Source of the DNA: Thermoflavifilum sp.
GTDB lineage: Bacteria; Bacteroidota; Bacteroidia; Chitinophagales; Chitinophagaceae
DNA length: 64,000 nucleotides
Direction: 5' to 3'
Assembly (NCBI RefSeq): GCF_014961315.1
Contig: NZ_CP063141.1
Location: 1,612,001 to 1,676,000 of the forward strand
Shown here one piece after another: positions 9,515 to 19,339 of this stretch (position 1 is its first letter; every line of letters begins with the position of its first letter). Below the pieces are notes generated by a model. That model ran no database searches. It worked only from the letters and a program-made list of their open reading frames with translations, and had not been told where the DNA came from. The position numbers and the translations under genes are program-made.

Positions 9515-10159
9515 TTAATCAAATAAACCATGTTGAATTGCCCCGTGTGTTGCTTGCAGCGGGAAACGGGCTATCTCCCGGAAGCCTTGCCGGGGATTTT
9601 CTTTTTTCCACAACCCGAGTTCCTGTACCATACAACGTCCTGTGAAAGATTTTTGCTGGTATGCAGGTACACTTTTTTCATACTGCCAGGGCTTGAGTTT
9701 TGATGCAAATAGCAAATAGGGCTCGGTGATAAAATGGGGTTTGTTGGATAAACTCTTTAGCATCCGTTGCATGGGCCGGAAAGATTTTACCAGTTCCGCT
9801 ACAGCCGATGCATTGCCGATGTGGAGGATAATGCTGTGGCTGGGCAGAAACCCAAAACCATCTATTTCCAGCAACAGGGGCGACTGCCGGGCGGCTATCT
9901 CCCTGAAATAAGCCATAAATCGCTTTTCCTGTGTTTCCCATTGCCAGAAATGAATGAGCCAGATCTGGGTATCCGTGGCCGACGATGGATGGCGGTATGC
10001 CTGTGCGAATGCCTGCCTTTCCTCAAAGATGCGCTCGGCCAGAGACCCCTGCACGGGCGCCATGAGTAAATACTCCCTGGTTTGCCATAATTGGCCTTCA
10101 TGTGCCACGCTGTGCCCATCTTCGAGCCCGGGCTGTTCAAAAAATCTTTGCTTTTTCAT
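9515..10159 (-). CDS. LigT-like (2'-5' RNA ligase superfamily) protein
   Basis: The 214-residue sequence opens with REYLLMAPVQGSLAERI, the first strand and helix typical of Bacteroidota 2'-5' RNA ligase family proteins. A PHFITEPYLLFA segment near residue 141 sits where the second HxT/S motif is expected. The first motif is not a canonical HxT; the nearest candidate is IHFWQW near residue 69. The family includes cyclic phosphodiesterases that act on 2',3'-cyclic phosphate RNA ends. With degenerate motifs, activity is uncertain. It precedes the radical SAM gene with essentially no gap. Confidence 0.7.
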   Translation of the reverse strand: MKKQRFFEQPGLEDGHSVAHEGQLWQTREYLLMAPVQGSLAERIFEERQAFAQAYRHPSSATDTQIWLIHFWQWETQEKRFMAYFREIAARQSPLLLEIDGFGFLPSHSIILHIGNASAVAELVKSFRPMQRMLKSLSNKPHFITEPYLLFASKLKPWQYEKSVPAYQQKSFTGRCMVQELGLWKKENPRQGFREIARFPLQATHGAIQHGLFD

Positions 10160-10274
10160 ACGGCTAATTTACTAAAAAATTTAGCAAATACATCTTAAAA
10201 CAATTTCTTAACACGGTGGAAACAATTCCCTAACAAGCCGCATTCAACTTTGCTATATGATCTGTTAAAAATTT

Positions 10275-13200
10275 ATGGACATGAAACGCATCTTTTACAC
10301 CTCAATCTTAACCTGGCTGTGCACGTGGATTGGCTTTTCGGCATTCTCCCAGGTCACGATCACCGGTAAGGTGATAGACGGTGAGGAAAACAGACCGTTG
10401 CCTGGTGTGACCATTAAAGTGAAGGGCATGACCAGAGCCACAACTACCGATGATCAGGGCATGTTTCAATTGAACGTACCTCCAGATGCCACCCTCATAG
10501 CGAGTTATATTGGTTATCAAACCAGAAATGTTCAGGTGGGTAACCAAACAAATTTAAATATTGAAATGGTCAAAAGCCAGCAGATGTTAAATGAGCTGGT
10601 TGTAACAGCATTGGGTATTACCAAGCAAGAAAAAGCAGTTGGCTATGCCGTACAGGCCATATCCGGTCAGGCCATCACCTCTGCACCAGATCCGAATTTG
10701 ATTAATAATTTGGATGGAAAAGTTGCAGGTGTATATATTACCAATGGGGGTGCGGGCGTGGGCTCCACTTCCCGAATCGTGATTCGTGGAGAAAATTCCT
10801 TCTCCGGTACCAACCAGCCACTATTTGTGGTTGATGGTGTACCTATCAATAATGAGACCTATTTTAATGATGCCATTGAGAACTCTTCCAATCAGGGCGT
10901 ATGGGCCGAAGTGGATTGGGGAAATGGAGCAGCCGAATTTAATCCGTTTGATATTGAAAAGATCACTATCCTGAAAGCGAGCATCTGCAGCTGCTTTGTA
11001 TGGCTCGCGTGCAGCTAATGGGGCGGTAGTGATTACTACCAGAACGGGTAAATCAGAAAAAGGAAAAATAGGTGTAGATTTTTATACGGAAACAAGTTTT
11101 GAGACTCCGCTGAAACTTCCACGGCTTCAAAATGAGTATGGAGCAGGAAACGGGAAAACACCGTATCGTTTTGTGGATGGCGGCCAGAGTTTTGAAAACA
11201 ATATTCCCAATTATGGATTAAAATTTAATCCAAACTTACTTGTTGATCAATTCGACAGTCCTGCCGGCCCTTATCAGGCCGGGGATCTCTATGAACGCAG
11301 CCTGCATCCGCAAGATACCGTTACGCCCACGCCATGGATTGGACATGCTGATCATTTCAAAAAATTTTTACAAACAGGCTTTACAACAACCAATAATATA
11401 TCTTTCGGTAGCCATTCTGATCAGGGCAGCTTTAGAATATCATTCGGGAATCTTTATAATTCCGGCATTCTTCCGCATACGAATTTGAGGAGAAACTCAC
11501 TATCTATCAGAGCGAATCACCAATATGGTAAAAAATTAAGCACGGAAACATTCATTGATTTTATCAACAGTAATAGTGATAATCGACCCAATATCGGTTA
11601 TGGTTCTGAAAGCGTGATGTACACCTTCTTTGGCGTATATGGTATGCCCATCAATATTGATATTAATTCCCTGAAAAATAAATGGTGGCAGGCGGGTCAA
11701 ATCAATATCCAGCAATTCAGATACTGGAAAAACCATGATAATCCATATGTAACCTTATATGAAAATGTGAATACATTCAACAAAAATAGGGTACTCGGCT
11801 ATGCAATGGCAAAATATCAGTTCCTGCCAGCTTTAAGCTTGATGATTAGAACCGGTGCAGATGTATACAGTGATCATCGAGAAGGCCATCGCGCATTCAG
11901 TACGGTTCGTTTCCCCAGTGGTGGATTCAGAATAGATAATGTTGATTATCTGGAAAATAATACCGATTTCTTGCTCAGTTATGCTCAGGAAGTCAATCAA
12001 AAATTTTCCATGCATATCTCTGCAGGCGGAAACCGATTTATGCAGAATCTTTCATATACCAGAGATATTGCTAATGCACTCATTACGCCGGGACTCTATA
12101 ATTTTTCCAATGCACAAAATCAACTTCCAACAGAAGAGCTGAAATTTAATAAGGTTATTTATAGCTTGTATAGCTTTGCAGACCTGGGCTATGAAAACAA
12201 GCTGTTTTTGAATATTTCTGCGAGAAACGATTGGTCGAGTACTTTTACCCATTCATCAAAAACTCGTATTTCTATCCCTCAGCCTCATTGAGTGCTATCA
12301 TATCAAGCTGGGCAAAACTGCCAAGCGCTATTTCTTATTTAAAACTCAGGCTATCTGCAGCACAGGTAGGGAGGGATGCCGATCCGTATTCTATTACCAA
12401 TACCTTCCTCACCAATACACCATTCAATAATTATCCTTTAACTACCGCAAATAACGTACTGGCAAACATTAACCTGAAACCCTCTATTACTACTTCAACA
12501 GAAGCCGGATTTGAGATTCGATTGTGGAATGATCTGGTAGGACTGGATTTTACTGTATATAATGAAAATACCAGAAATGAAGTCGTAAAGCTGCCACTGC
12601 CCGTTTCTTCAGGATATACCAATGCATTCGTGAATGGAGCATCTATTAACAACAAGGGGGTGGAATTTGTGTTGAATATATCACCACTGCGTGCCTCCAA
12701 CCCAGATGGATTAAGATGGGATATGAACTTCAATTTTGGTCATAATATAAGCACCGTGACAGCATTGCCAGCAGGTATTACCTCTTACACCTATGCACAG
12801 GTGACGCAGTATGATAGATATTATAGAGCTATTCAATACACGGCGAAAGTGGGCGAGAGACTTGGAAATATGTATGGAAATGGTTTTGTGCGGGATCCTC
12901 AGGGTAATATCGTATATCAAAATGGCGTTCCGTTGATTACTTCGAGTCAGAATATGTTATTGGGTAATTATAATCCGGATTTTGTGCTGGGATGGTATAA
13001 CCAATTGCAATACAAGCATATTAATCTGGATTTTGTATGGGACTGGCATCAGGGCGGAAAATTCTATTCTTATACAGAGCTGGGTGTATTGAATGGAGGC
13101 ATGTCTGTAGAGACACTACCAGGCAGGGAAACAGGCATCGTTGGAAAAGGAGTCATGATGGATAATACCGGCAAATATGTACCTAACAATGTAAAAGTTG

Positions 13201-13505
13201 ATGCTGCCACATATTATCTGGGTTATTACAATGCAAACAATAATGAAGTGTTTATGTATAATGCTTCTTATCTGAAGCTCAGAGAGCTAAGAATTGCTTA
13301 CCATTTCTCACATATATTTGGAAGAAACAGTCATCAAGAATTACGTCTTGCTCTTGTAGGAAGAAATCTAGTTGAATTCACACAAAATAAAGATATCGAT
13401 CCGGAGACGCTTACATTGCGCGGTCAACAAATCCTTCCCGGAATTGAATTTTTAAGTTTGCCTTCAACGAGAAGTTTTGGAATTTCTTTGGGAATCAGTT
13501 TATAA
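10275..13505 (+). pseudogene. SusC/RagA TonB-linked outer membrane transporter, two frameshifts
   Basis: This is a SusC-like TonB-dependent porin in three overlapping reading-frame pieces (10275-11018, 10996-12291, 12231-13505), together about 1,075 residues, the full family length. The N-terminus has a signal peptide, a carboxypeptidase-regulatory-like domain (GKVIDGEENRPLPGV) and the plug motif LNELVVTALGI. The first shift is at 10978, where an extra C breaks the expected ITILKGASAAALYG. The second is at 12258-12262, where five A's stand where six are needed to read KNSYFYPSAS. Conservation is otherwise good across all three frames. Either this is a recently inactivated gene or the assembly has indel errors here. 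Confidence 0.88.
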
Positions 13506-13525
13506 AATCTAAATTATTCAATGTT

Positions 13526-14997
13526 ATGAAAAAGAATTTATTATACCTGCTGTTAATTCTGATAAGCATTGGCTTTTTTCCTGTAAAAGAATTCATACGT
13601 GTAAACACGAACCCTAATAACCTTGAACAAGCAGATCCGAGTTCCCTGTTATCGAATGTAGAGGTTCAATTGTTTTACAATAATGCGTTTATTGCCTGGA
13701 CGCTTGGTAATGGTTATAGCCAGTACATGACCTTCAGTCAGGATTATTATAATACGGCAACGCGATATTCCCCGGTTACGAATGAGCCTTACTGGGATCC
13801 ACTTTATGAATCAGCCAGAGACGCGAATATTTTATATCAGACCGGACAGCAACAAAATAATCCATTCCTGCAGGCTGTTGCATTAACCTTACGCGCTTAT
13901 GCTTTCGCTCAGCTTACCGAATGCTGGGGTGATATACCGTTCAAGCAATCTTTACAGGGTGCTTCCGGTTCTTACACGCCTGCTTATGATGCACAACAAA
14001 CGGTTTATACGGATGCTGATATGCAGAATTCTTCCCTCCCTGCAGAGAAGCAGATAGCTTACTCATGAAATCAGTGAAGGGTCAAATCAGTGGAGATATT
14101 TTGTATCAAAATGATCCCATGAAATGGCGCAAACTGGTAAATGCGCTCAGGCTTCGCTACTTGCTGCGGATATCGGGCAAAGCGGATGTTCGTTCAGCCA
14201 TTCAGGCATTGGTTACAGAAGGGGTATGGATGTCGGATGCGACCGAAAGTGCATCTATTGATTTACCTACATCATTGCCTTATAATTTTCCGAGTTTAAC
14301 CGAACGCTCGGGCGATTACCAGGTGAAGTTTATGAACAGTACGCTATATACAGCATTTGTACAAACGCAGGATTCTTTTCGTATTCGAGCATATTTTGCT
14401 CCCAATGTTTTGAGTACTTCTCAAACCAGTTTCAGTTTTTCTAATTACGGAGGTATGCCTCTGGTTGTAAATGCTACAACAGATCGAGATCAATACCGCC
14501 TCGATCTTTAATTCATCGAATTTTCGAGCAATCGGTAATCCAAAGATCATTCGTGCAAGGATAATGACTTATGCCGAACAACAATTTGATCTGGCGGAAG
14601 CTGCATTAAAAATTATATAGCAGGAAGTGCTGCTAATTTTTACACGCAGGGTGTGATAGGTGCATTTGCTGAAATAGGATTACCTGCATCAAATGCTAAC
14701 GTTTATGTGCAGTCGCCGCAGGTTATGTTGTCTAACAATCCAGATACGGCCATGTATCAGATTATTTTGCAAAAATGGTTAGCCAATATCAATAACGGGT
14801 TTGAAGGCTGGATTGAATATAAACGAACCGGATATCCGTATTTCAGTACGGGTGGGAGTGCAAACCTGAACCAGGGCAAAATTCCCAATCGTTTTTTGTA
14901 TCCCGTATCCGAGGCAACAATTAACGCAAACAATTACAAAACCGAGTTGCAGAAGATGGGTGGCAATGATAATACCAATTATCGAGCCTGGTGGTAA
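13526..14997 (+). pseudogene. SusD/RagB-like surface lipoprotein, at least three frameshifts
   Basis: SusD-type proteins cap SusC and capture oligosaccharides or peptides at the cell surface. The pieces are 13526-14068, 14065-14511, a stop-free stretch 14486-14617, and 14653-14997, about 490 codons in all, the normal family length. Net frame changes occur between about 14010 and 14050, at 14485 (an extra C) and at 14608-14612 (five A's where six fit). The start of the protein also looks damaged: GFFPVKEF stands where a lipobox ending in Cys is expected, explainable by paired T and A run changes at 13574-13588. It lies 20 bp after the SusC gene. Same caveat about assembly errors. Confidence 0.85.
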
Positions 14998-15081
14998 ACG
15001 TATTTAACGGGCTGCTTCTTTTCAATATAAGCAGTGATGGTGTAGGGTATCGTCTCGCACATGGCGGGGCGATATCCATTT

Positions 15082-16146
15082 TTATTCTCGAAACAGTTCG
15101 AGCGTGAATCCAAAGGTTGAACCAATATCAGGTTTGCTGCGCACATGAATGGTTTGACCATGGGCTTCGATGATATGTTTTACAATGGCTAACCCGAGGC
15201 CTGTGCCACCTGCATCGCGACTCCTGGCTTTATCGGTTCGGTAAAAACGTTCAAAAACCCTGGTCAAATGTTCTTCCGCTATGCCAATTCCATCATCCGA
15301 AATTTCAACCAGCACATGTTGTTCATCTGTGTTGTACACGCTTGCAAATGTATGTCCGTCCTGTTTTCCGTATTTGATGGAATTATCAATCAGGTTAATC
15401 AATACCTCGCGTATCCTTTCTTTGTCGGCATACACGGTAACAGGTGTTTCGCATCCTTTCTTCAGATAAAATTGAATATTTTTTTGAGCAGCCTTTAATG
15501 AAAGCAAATCGAACACATCTTTTATCAGGTCCTGAATGATAAAAGCTTCTTTATTCAGCCTGATCTCGCCACTCTCCAGACGCGATATTTCATCTACATC
15601 GTCGATCAATTTGCATAATCGATCTACATTCTTAGCGGCATTTTTCAGAAACATACGGTTTACCTCGGGATCTTCAATCGCGCCATCCAGCAAAGTGTGA
15701 ATATATCCCTGAATCGCAAAAATGGGTGTTTTCAATTCATGCGAAAGATTCATTAAAAATTCCTTTCTAAATTTTTCATTTTTTCGCAAAACCTCCAGTT
15801 CGTCGCGTTGTTGAGACGCCCATAATTCCACATCACGTTGTACTTCTTCCATAGTGGGCCTGGGAAGTATATGGCTCTGAAAGAATTCTTCCTGCGGAGT
15901 GGCTTTGGTCTGATAAATGAGCTTGTAAATCAATTTAATTTTTCGATACAGGAATTTTTCCATCACATAACGGATAGTGGCAAATGCTGCTATCCATGTG
16001 ATGATTCCCAGCAAAATCAGGTTCAGCAGGCGCATACCCAGTATGGCAGCTAAAAGCATCACCATGATGCTCAGGATCGTCGCACTGATAACAGATAATT
16101 TTCCCGGTGAAGGATTTTTGTCGTTGAACAGCATAGGCCAAGGCAA
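15082..16146 (-). CDS. PhoR-like sensor histidine kinase
   Basis: The 354-residue protein has two N-terminal membrane helices (about residues 19-37 and 41-58) with almost no periplasmic loop. A linker leads to the dimerisation domain with the phosphoacceptor His in NLSHELKTP near residue 135. The ATPase domain has NLIDNSIKYG, DDGIGI, FERFYR and GGTGLGLAIVK. The absence of a sensory loop suggests membrane-internal or partner-mediated sensing. It lies 66 bp downstream of its response regulator. PhoR-like describes the architecture; no phosphate transport genes are present here to confirm the signal. Confidence 0.9.
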   Translation of the reverse strand: MPWPMLFNDKNPSPGKLSVISATILSIMVMLLAAILGMRLLNLILLGIITWIAAFATIRYVMEKFLYRKIKLIYKLIYQTKATPQEEFFQSHILPRPTMEEVQRDVELWASQQRDELEVLRKNEKFRKEFLMNLSHELKTPIFAIQGYIHTLLDGAIEDPEVNRMFLKNAAKNVDRLCKLIDDVDEISRLESGEIRLNKEAFIIQDLIKDVFDLLSLKAAQKNIQFYLKKGCETPVTVYADKERIREVLINLIDNSIKYGKQDGHTFASVYNTDEQHVLVEISDDGIGIAEEHLTRVFERFYRTDKARSRDAGGTGLGLAIVKHIIEAHGQTIHVRSKPDIGSTFGFTLELFRE

Positions 16147-16212
16147 TCAAGCCAAATATAGGAAGAATTCTACGCTCAGAAGTGTGTATGGAAAAAGCGA
16201 GAAATAGGATGA

Positions 16213-16908
16213 TTAACCATCAAATTTGTAGCCCACACCTTTGACGGTGGAAATTAAATCCGCTCCCAGTTTCTGCCTGATTTTACGAATATGAACATCG
16301 ATGGTACGATCGCCTACGATTACATCGGTACCCCAGACCTGGTTCAGGATTTCACTACGTACGAATACGCGGCCGGGTCGAGATGCGAGAAGCCTGAGTA
16401 GCTCGAATTCTTTTTTAGCCAGAACGATGGGCTTACCCTGATATACAACGTGAAATTTTTCGGAATCAATAATCAAATCGCCCACCTGAATGATGGGTTC
16501 GTTTTGCTTTTTCATGCGTCGAAAGAGCGCATTCACACGACTGATCAACAGGTTGGGCTTAATCGGTTTTGTAACATAATCATCTGCACCCAGATTTAAA
16601 CCCTCCATTTCATGTGCATCATCGTTCAGGGCGGTGAGAAACAGAATCATGGTATCCTGGAATGCGGGGTCGGCTTTGAGTTCCCGACATACTTCCATAC
16701 CATTTTTACCCGGCATCATGATATCGAGGATAATCAAATGCGGGCGATAAGCACGGGCTTTTTCCATGGCTTCCTGACCATCAGTTGCCACAAAAGTTTC
16801 ATACCCGGCATTTTTGAGGTTATAGCTGATGATAGCCAGGATATCGGGTTCATCATCCACAATCAGGATTTTACCAGCAGGAGGTGTATGCATGTTGTTG
16901 TGTAACAT
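16213..16908 (-). CDS. PhoB/OmpR-family response regulator
   Basis: This is a two-domain DNA-binding response regulator. The receiver has the acidic pair in VDDEPD, phospho-acceptor Asp in ILDIMMPGKNG and Lys in YVTKPI. The winged-helix output domain ends in GDRTIDVHIRKIRQKLG and VKGVGYKFDG. Several in-frame ATGs exist (16962, 16938, 16908, 16893). I chose 16908 because a TAAATTTG promoter box ends 11 bases upstream at 16920, which would leave the longer starts outside the transcript. The product is then 231 residues. It is the first gene of the pair with the downstream kinase. Confidence 0.9.
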   Translation of the reverse strand: MLHNNMHTPPAGKILIVDDEPDILAIISYNLKNAGYETFVATDGQEAMEKARAYRPHLIILDIMMPGKNGMEVCRELKADPAFQDTMILFLTALNDDAHEMEGLNLGADDYVTKPIKPNLLISRVNALFRRMKKQNEPIIQVGDLIIDSEKFHVVYQGKPIVLAKKEFELLRLLASRPGRVFVRSEILNQVWGTDVIVGDRTIDVHIRKIRQKLGADLISTVKGVGYKFDG

Positions 16909-16919
16909 CCTTTCTGTAG

Positions 16920-16927
16920 CAAATTTA
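16920..16927 (-). promoter_or_regulatory. -7 box TAAATTTG for the response regulator
   Basis: On the minus strand this octamer matches TAnnTTTG exactly and lies 11 bases before the ATG at 16908. It argues against the longer upstream starts. No clear TTTG -33 element was found at the usual spacing. Confidence 0.5.
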
Positions 16928-17038
16928 ACAGGGTTCATATTTTTTTTACTTAAAATTAACATTATGAAATTGTTAATTCACCGGGTTGTTTGCTGTTTTG
17001 TTTCTGCTCAATGTGGCGGAGCCAGAAGAAAATGGCGG

Positions 17039-17046
17039 TAAATTTG
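17039..17046 (+). promoter_or_regulatory. -7 box TAAATTTG upstream of the 17070 gene
   Basis: This exact TAnnTTTG match lies 23 bases before the ATG at 17070. It overlaps the 5' end of the longer reading frame from 16986 and so favours the 17070 start. A -33 element is not evident. Confidence 0.45.
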
Positions 17047-17069
17047 CAGGTTGCATAAAAAAGAGGGTG

Positions 17070-19280
17070 ATGTATTGTTTACTCATCTGGATGTTTGGAT
17101 GGAATTTATTAGGGGCGGGGAAGCCCGATACGATAGGCATTTCTGTACCCATCAGCCGGCAGTTGATTCATGAACAGATTAATCATGCACAGGCTGAAGC
17201 CTTACATGCACTTTATTCCACGTTAGATACATCGGCTATCAAGCATGATGCTCGTGAGGCAAAAGCCCGGGAAGCGCTCACCAGGCAAATCAATGATATG
17301 CAATTATTTGTTGAGAGCAGTGCTTATGAACATCGGATTAAGTATTATTATCTCTACGCCATTTACCATGTGTTGAGCTTATATGCCTATCAGGTGCAGC
17401 ATGGTGAACTGGATGCACTGCTGGCTCCCGTGCTTGTGCATCAGTTTAATGAGATGATGCAGGCCGATATGCAGGGCAAAAGCATTGCCGGATGTTTGGA
17501 TGATGTACCCTATCAGGTGGGATTTATCAATATTGAAGGATTTCCGAATAATTTCGGTTATCGGGTGGCTAAAACTGTTTTGTTTCGTGAATTTGCGGCT
17601 GCTCATCCCGAACAGGTGTTGAGCGCTCTGCAGGGGGCTTATGCTGAATTTTTAAACGAACCTTTTACCGATACCATCATTGCAAAAATAGCCCGGTTAT
17701 ATCCGCAACGCGTGTATGATTACGCCACATCCTACACGGCAGTTGGAAATGCTATTCGTCGCAATCCCGATTCGCTGGTACAAACCATCGTGCGCATTGG
17801 CCGTACGCCTTATGCGATTCAGATCCTTCCTTTCCTCGACGGCTTGCTGAATAAGCAATACACCATCGCACAACTGGAAAAAATTATTCCTGATGAAGAT
17901 GCCTATTATCGCCTTTGTGTACAGACCGTGATAGATATGCGCAGGAAATGGTTGAATGATACGCCTGTGCTGAACTTGAAGGGTATGGAACAGAATGTGA
18001 AACGATTGGCATTGCATTATATCCGTACGGTAAATGATTTGCATGATACACTCGATGCGGTACGATTTGCATCTGTTGATGCATTTACGCCTCAGGAAAT
18101 ATATTATCTGATTATCAACGGCGAGGAAGAATTATACACTTCCAGCTATGTGGGCCTGTTTAAGCGCATGATGCAACGCATGCAACCTCAGCGGGGCGAT
18201 GTGCTGCTGATGTCGGTGTATTTCGACCGATTCAAGAAGTTTATCACCATGGCGGCAGCCTACAATACGCTGAACGATTTTTTGAAATCTATGCCCGAGG
18301 CAAATGCGACAGCTTTGATGCAACAATTTGTAAGCGGGCTCGAAAAAACAGAAACGCTGGAAGACGCCGTGGATGTGGCCGATGCATTTGGAAGCATCAA
18401 GGATCAGCGACTGCTGGATTTCCTGCGTAGCGAAGTAGATAAAAATTTCCTGGCCATGCAACAGCGGCATGATAGGCGTGGACAGGTTATTTACGCCCTA
18501 CTGGCCAGCCTGTTTTCCAGCAGGGTACACGATCAGGAAGATTCCGTATGGTCGCAGGATATCAGCCGCAAGTTTCATTTGCCGCCCATCGATAAAGTGC
18601 CTTTTTCCAGTTTAGCATCCGATAGTGGAAGGGTGTATGAAGAAGTGTTCTTTTACGGCGATAAAGATGGTTTTCAATCGTTTAACAGTTTCATGAGCAG
18701 TTTTCGAGGCAACGAATGGAAAGTCACCAAAAACACATACTGGCTTACGATTGAATCACAACGCGGCAGGCCCGTTACGATTTTTGTGAAATTGCCTTTC
18801 GCCGACCCGGATCAGGATGAACTCGCCATGAGCAAGCTCAGTGCATATTTAAACGCACAGCAAATTCATCCCACCATATACATTCACCGCGGGCATAGTT
18901 ACCATGTCAACGCTACCCTTGCCCAGCTGCAGAGCTCGGCCAGAATCGTTATTCTGGGTTCATGTGGCGGCTATAACAGCCTGGCATCGGTGTTGCAAGT
19001 TTCCCCTCAGGCACAGATTATTTCTTCCAAACAAACGGGTACGCTGTTTGTAAATGAACCCATTATACGGACGATAGAAGACCAGATCCTGGCGGGAAAA
19101 GATATTGTCTGGGAAAAATTATGGAATCAGCTATCTGTTGAGTTCCGTAAGACTCCGCATTACGATCAATTCGAAGACTATATTCCGCCCCACAAAAACA
19201 TGGGGGCTATTTTCATCAAAGCCTATCATCAACTGATGCAGGACCATGCCGACAGGCCGTCGGCCGATGAAGAACCCTGA
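17070..19280 (+). CDS. Large secreted protein, possible C-terminal clan-CD protease-like module
   Basis: I do not recognise this protein as a named family. From the ATG at 17070 (AAGAGGG just upstream) it has 736 residues and begins with a signal-peptide-like segment, CLLIWMFGWNLLGAG. The reading frame is open back to 16986. Residues of about 30-510 look alpha-helical, perhaps a repeat-type solenoid. The last 200 look alpha/beta. There, TIYIHRGHSYH (His609) is followed 23 residues later by VILGSCGGYNS (Cys632), resembling the strand-Gly-His and strand-Ser-Cys dyad of caspase, CHAT, separase and gingipain proteins. This is pattern reading only. It is divergent from the two-component genes and 59 bp upstream of an ABC exporter. 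Confidence 0.6.
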   Translation: MYCLLIWMFGWNLLGAGKPDTIGISVPISRQLIHEQINHAQAEALHALYSTLDTSAIKHDAREAKAREALTRQINDMQLFVESSAYEHRIKYYYLYAIYHVLSLYAYQVQHGELDALLAPVLVHQFNEMMQADMQGKSIAGCLDDVPYQVGFINIEGFPNNFGYRVAKTVLFREFAAAHPEQVLSALQGAYAEFLNEPFTDTIIAKIARLYPQRVYDYATSYTAVGNAIRRNPDSLVQTIVRIGRTPYAIQILPFLDGLLNKQYTIAQLEKIIPDEDAYYRLCVQTVIDMRRKWLNDTPVLNLKGMEQNVKRLALHYIRTVNDLHDTLDAVRFASVDAFTPQEIYYLIINGEEELYTSSYVGLFKRMMQRMQPQRGDVLLMSVYFDRFKKFITMAAAYNTLNDFLKSMPEANATALMQQFVSGLEKTETLEDAVDVADAFGSIKDQRLLDFLRSEVDKNFLAMQQRHDRRGQVIYALLASLFSSRVHDQEDSVWSQDISRKFHLPPIDKVPFSSLASDSGRVYEEVFFYGDKDGFQSFNSFMSSFRGNEWKVTKNTYWLTIESQRGRPVTIFVKLPFADPDQDELAMSKLSAYLNAQQIHPTIYIHRGHSYHVNATLAQLQSSARIVILGSCGGYNSLASVLQVSPQAQIISSKQTGTLFVNEPIIRTIEDQILAGKDIVWEKLWNQLSVEFRKTPHYDQFEDYIPPHKNMGAIFIKAYHQLMQDHADRPSADEEP

Positions 19281-19312
19281 ATCGGCTGACCCATCACCTG
19301 CAACGGAATCCG

Positions 19313-19320
19313 TAAATTTG
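19313..19320 (+). promoter_or_regulatory. -7 box TAAATTTG before the ABC exporter
   Basis: This exact match to TAnnTTTG lies 19 bases upstream of the TTG start at 19340. It suggests the exporter has its own promoter in the 59-bp gap after the preceding gene. No good -33 element was seen. Confidence 0.45.
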
Positions 19321-19339
19321 CAAACTTAAGCCATAAGTT

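Noticed and set aside
10996..12291. Separate genes in the three SusC fragments
   Set aside because: Each fragment continues the same SusC-like sequence across the frame changes, so they are pieces of one gene.
15012..15040. Hairpin CTGCTT/AAGCAG after the SusD fragment
   Set aside because: Short stem and no T-run on either strand.
14979..15161. 60-codon minus-strand frame at the 3' end of the histidine kinase gene
   Set aside because: It overlaps the conserved end of the kinase in another frame and has no promoter or homology I can see. It could be a remnant, but the evidence is too thin.
16986..17069. Longer N-terminus for the 17070 protein
   Set aside because: A promoter box lies inside it and the signal peptide begins only at the 17070 ATG.
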